From contig JAFADH010000183.1 of NCBI GenBank assembly GCA_023424995.1, positions 27,308 to 91,307 on the forward strand: a stretch of 64,000 bases of DNA, in the 5' to 3' direction. Under the pieces are notes generated by a model, which saw nothing but the letters and a program-made list of their open reading frames with translations, was not told where the DNA came from and did no database searches. The position numbers were made by a program, and so were the translations under genes. This document shows, in pieces, positions 61,909 through 64,000 of the stretch. This DNA is from Bacillota bacterium (GTDB lineage Bacteria > Bacillota > Clostridia > Lachnospirales > Lachnospiraceae). Within the stretch, counting starts at the first letter, position 1; the number at the start of each line of letters is the position of its first letter.

Positions 61909-61932
61909 CAAGAAACAATTAATTGTTTCTTG
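61909..61932. promoter_or_regulatory. Perfect 24-bp palindrome upstream of the VWA gene
   Basis: The arms CAAGAAACAATT and AATTGTTTCTTG meet without a spacer, 31 bases before the VWA start. The AT-rich perfect symmetry suits a dimeric repressor. It lies between the promoter region and ribosome site. Confidence 0.55.
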
Positions 61933-61963
61933 AATTTATAAGAGGAGAAGAAGGAGGAGAATT

Positions 61964-63757
61964 ATGAAAAAGCAACTATCATTAATACTGGTTCTGATTC
62001 TGGCAGCCGCCGGCATATTCACGGGATGCACTGGCAAAGATGATTCAGACCTGCGCGCGGGTGATATAACCAACGGACTTACGCCCCATGGAGCGGCATC
62101 AGATGATAAAACATCCGGTGGTACGGCCTTGGATGTAGAGGAGGACAGTATTGCAAATAGTGGGGATAATGACGGAATCAGTACCCAGTCTGATATTCCG
62201 CAATTAACGGCAGATGCTGCTTCCAATTATCTGACAGGAGAACTTGAACTGGCGGAAGGAATACCTGACTTAAATTCCGGTATCCGGTATAAATATATAA
62301 TGAGCGAGCCTGCTTCCTACTGGAGCACGGAGGAGTATACAAGGATTGATGAAACCGGCTTTATGCACACCTATAACAATCCGTTATCCACATTTTCCAT
62401 TGACGTTGATACGGCTTCCTATACGAATCTCAGGAAAAAATTAAATGATGGTAATCTTCCTGAAGCGGATGCCGTGCGGATCGAAGAAATGCTTAATTAC
62501 TTTAAATATGATTACGAAGAGCCTGCCGGGAGCCAGCCTTTCCGTATCCATACGGAGATTGGAAGGTGTCCCTGGAATGAAGAGAATTACCTTCTTATGA
62601 TCGGAATTCAAGGGAAGACGGTGGAGTCTTATGAGCTTCCCAAGAGCAATCTGGTATTCCTGATCGATGTATCCGGTTCCATGGATTCACCGGATAAGCT
62701 GCCGCTTCTTAAGAATGCCTTCTCCAAGCTGGTGGAAGCACTGGGAGAGGACGATAAGGTTTCCATCGTAGTATATGCAGGCGATACGGGAGTGGTACTT
62801 GACAGCGTACATGGGAATGAGAAGGAGACCATCCTTGACGCTATTGACAATCTGTCCCCCGGTGGATCTACCGGCGGCGCGGCAGGCATTGACCTGGCAT
62901 ACCGCCTGGCAGAGAAGAACTTTATCAAAGGCGGCAACAACCGGATTATATTAGCGACGGACGGAGACTTTAACGTAGGCCCTTCCTCCGTTGACGAGCT
63001 GGAGAAAATTATCGCCAAGAAGAGGGAAAGCGGAATATTCTTAAGTGTCATGGGCTTCGGCTCCGGCAATCTTAAGGATAATAAAATGGAGACACTGGCG
63101 GACAAGGGAAACGGCAACTATTCTTATATCGACAGCACCAGGGAAGCCAGAAAGGTCCTAGTGGATGAGATGGCCGGGACTCTGCTGACCATCGCCAAGG
63201 ATGTTAAGATACAGATAGAATTCAACCCCTATCACGTAAGCAGTTACCGCTTAATCGGATATGAGAACCGGGCTCTGGCGAATGAGGACTTTAAAGACGA
63301 TACGGTAGATGCAGGAGAGCTGGGTGCCGGTCACAGTGTAACCGCTCTGTACGAGATCATACCGGGAACTTCGGCTCCTGCCGCAGGCAGCGATCTGAGA
63401 TACCAGTCAGGGAATACCGAGGTAAAATCGGGTTATAAAGATGAGGTATCGGAGATCCGTCTGCGTTACAAGGAACCGGACCAGCAGGAAAGCAAGGAGA
63501 TAAAGCAGGTGGTGTACTATACGAATACGGGTGCGGAGAAGGGCAAGCTTTCAAGAGATTTCAGTTTTGCGGCGGCAGTAGCTGAGTTTGGAATGCTTCT
63601 GAGGAATTCCGAGTATAAAGGGAATACCTCGGTGGATACCATTCTTGATCTTGCGGAGACAGGATTGGGAGAGGATGAGGCTGGATACCACCTGGAATTC
63701 ATGATGCTGGTGGATCGTTATGAAGAGCTGACGGGACGGCTTGGTTATGGGTGGTAA
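61964..63757 (+). CDS. VWA-domain lipoprotein (von Willebrand factor A with DUF3520)
   Basis: 597 residues. Signal peptide with lipobox FTGC (Cys22). A von_Willebrand N domain contains FSIDVDTASYTNLRK. The VWA domain (about 225-395) has the MIDAS motif FLIDVSGSMDS with Thr in GGSTGG and ATDGDFNVG. A DUF3520 C-terminus ends with LVDRYEELTGRLGYGW. The full metal site is present, so it likely binds a divalent cation and a protein partner at the cell surface. AGGAGGAGAATT precedes ATG. Similar lipoproteins occur widely in Firmicutes with unknown roles. Confidence 0.9.
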   Translation: MKKQLSLILVLILAAAGIFTGCTGKDDSDLRAGDITNGLTPHGAASDDKTSGGTALDVEEDSIANSGDNDGISTQSDIPQLTADAASNYLTGELELAEGIPDLNSGIRYKYIMSEPASYWSTEEYTRIDETGFMHTYNNPLSTFSIDVDTASYTNLRKKLNDGNLPEADAVRIEEMLNYFKYDYEEPAGSQPFRIHTEIGRCPWNEENYLLMIGIQGKTVESYELPKSNLVFLIDVSGSMDSPDKLPLLKNAFSKLVEALGEDDKVSIVVYAGDTGVVLDSVHGNEKETILDAIDNLSPGGSTGGAAGIDLAYRLAEKNFIKGGNNRIILATDGDFNVGPSSVDELEKIIAKKRESGIFLSVMGFGSGNLKDNKMETLADKGNGNYSYIDSTREARKVLVDEMAGTLLTIAKDVKIQIEFNPYHVSSYRLIGYENRALANEDFKDDTVDAGELGAGHSVTALYEIIPGTSAPAAGSDLRYQSGNTEVKSGYKDEVSEIRLRYKEPDQQESKEIKQVVYYTNTGAEKGKLSRDFSFAAAVAEFGMLLRNSEYKGNTSVDTILDLAETGLGEDEAGYHLEFMMLVDRYEELTGRLGYGW

Positions 63758-63798
63758 ACAGTATGTATTAAAATTTTAGTATGACTAAGATTCAAGTA

Positions 63799-63955
63799 GT
63801 GCACGAAAGCCGGGGAGCAGGCAGGGAGACGCCCGGTGGAAGTCCGGTATCGGAAATCTATTGTGCTAAGCGAGACAGCGGCAGGAGCTTTCTATGTAAT
63901 TTACGCAGTGGTACGCTGCGGGTCGTTTCATATGTGCATCCGTGCACAATGAAAC
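63799..63955 (+). ncRNA. Structured intergenic region, possible group II intron 5' fragment or ncRNA
   Basis: Begins GTGCACGAAAGCCGGGG, has internal GC-rich segments (CGCCCGG, GGTGGAAGTCCGG) and hairpins such as CGCAG/CTGCG (about 63904-63920) and GTTTCAT/ATGAAAC (63925-63955). GTGYG-type starts plus a GGTGGAAGTCC segment recall bacterial group II introns, and AGGGA/CGGTG/AGTCCGG recall a cobalamin riboswitch; neither is complete. No coding gene is seen in 63758-64000. Confidence 0.3.
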
Positions 63956-63956
63956 T

Positions 63957-63980
63957 AAAAATGTCCTCCATGACATTTTT
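63957..63980 (+). terminator. Terminator at window end
   Basis: AAAAATGTC pairs with GACATTTTT across a 6-base loop and a T run follows, ending transcription from the VWA gene or the structured region. Confidence 0.7.
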
Positions 63981-64000
63981 CCCCTCAGGTTATCACACAT

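Overview
The window looks like a chromosomal segment of a Gram-positive, anaerobic, probably spore-forming member of the Clostridia, most likely Lachnospiraceae. The evidence is mid-GC DNA with strong AGGAGG-type ribosome binding sites, Firmicutes-type CheD, YesM/YesN and LplB/YtcP carbohydrate systems, lipoproteins with clostridial lipoboxes, a two-iron desulfoferrodoxin and a CotH-family protein. No rRNA, tRNA, CRISPR array or plasmid/phage structural gene was seen. Assignments rest on motifs read by eye; no database search was possible.

Region 1 (1-18.8 kb) is sensory. After the 3' end of a LuxR-type regulator comes a co-directional chemosensory operon: cheA, cheW, cheR, cheB, cheD, a PAS-PAS histidine kinase with a degenerate HPt-like tail, a response regulator whose REC domain is joined to a DUF2442-like domain, and two chemoreceptors. 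No stand-alone cheY or flagellar gene is present. A convergent ABC transporter follows: an ATPase and a 1355-residue FtsX-like permease with a very long coiled coil. A TetR-type regulator is divergent from it.

Region 2 (18.8-22 kb) is AT-richer and patchy: tandem hairpin repeats, a papain-like/C39-like protein, a lone catalytic-domain-only tyrosine recombinase with a perfect inverted repeat behind it, and an HD-GYP protein.

Region 3 (22-55 kb) is a large carbohydrate-use locus. It holds a CE4-type deacetylase, a GH130-type protein, a YesN/YesM two-component system, an LplB/YtcP/solute-binding-protein importer, a PpiC-type foldase, two very large secreted proteins (DNRLRE/CBM and beta-helix), a CE7-type esterase, an aldo/keto reductase, a clan GH-D (GH36-like) glycosidase, a heparinase II/III-like lyase and a GH94-type phosphorylase. 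Embedded in it is an intracellular sugar module: an RpiB-family isomerase, two TIM-barrel isomerase/epimerases, a split transketolase and a D-2-hydroxyacid dehydrogenase. A chemoreceptor ends the locus. The likely logic is that large surface proteins and enzymes handle a complex glycan, the ABC importer brings in oligomers, cytoplasmic lyase, phosphorylase and glycosidase cleave them, and the RpiB/transketolase module feeds an unusual sugar into central metabolism.

Region 4 (55-64 kb) contains a DUF368 lipid-carrier transporter, a TPR-GGDEF cyclase, an 18-bp tandem repeat that reads as a short SHKK-repeat peptide, a PilZ protein, a small conserved protein, desulfoferrodoxin, a CotH-family lipoprotein with a small hydrophilic downstream ORF, a small membrane protein and a VWA-domain lipoprotein preceded by a perfect 24-bp palindrome. 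The last 200 bases are hairpin-rich and may be a non-coding RNA or mobile-intron fragment.
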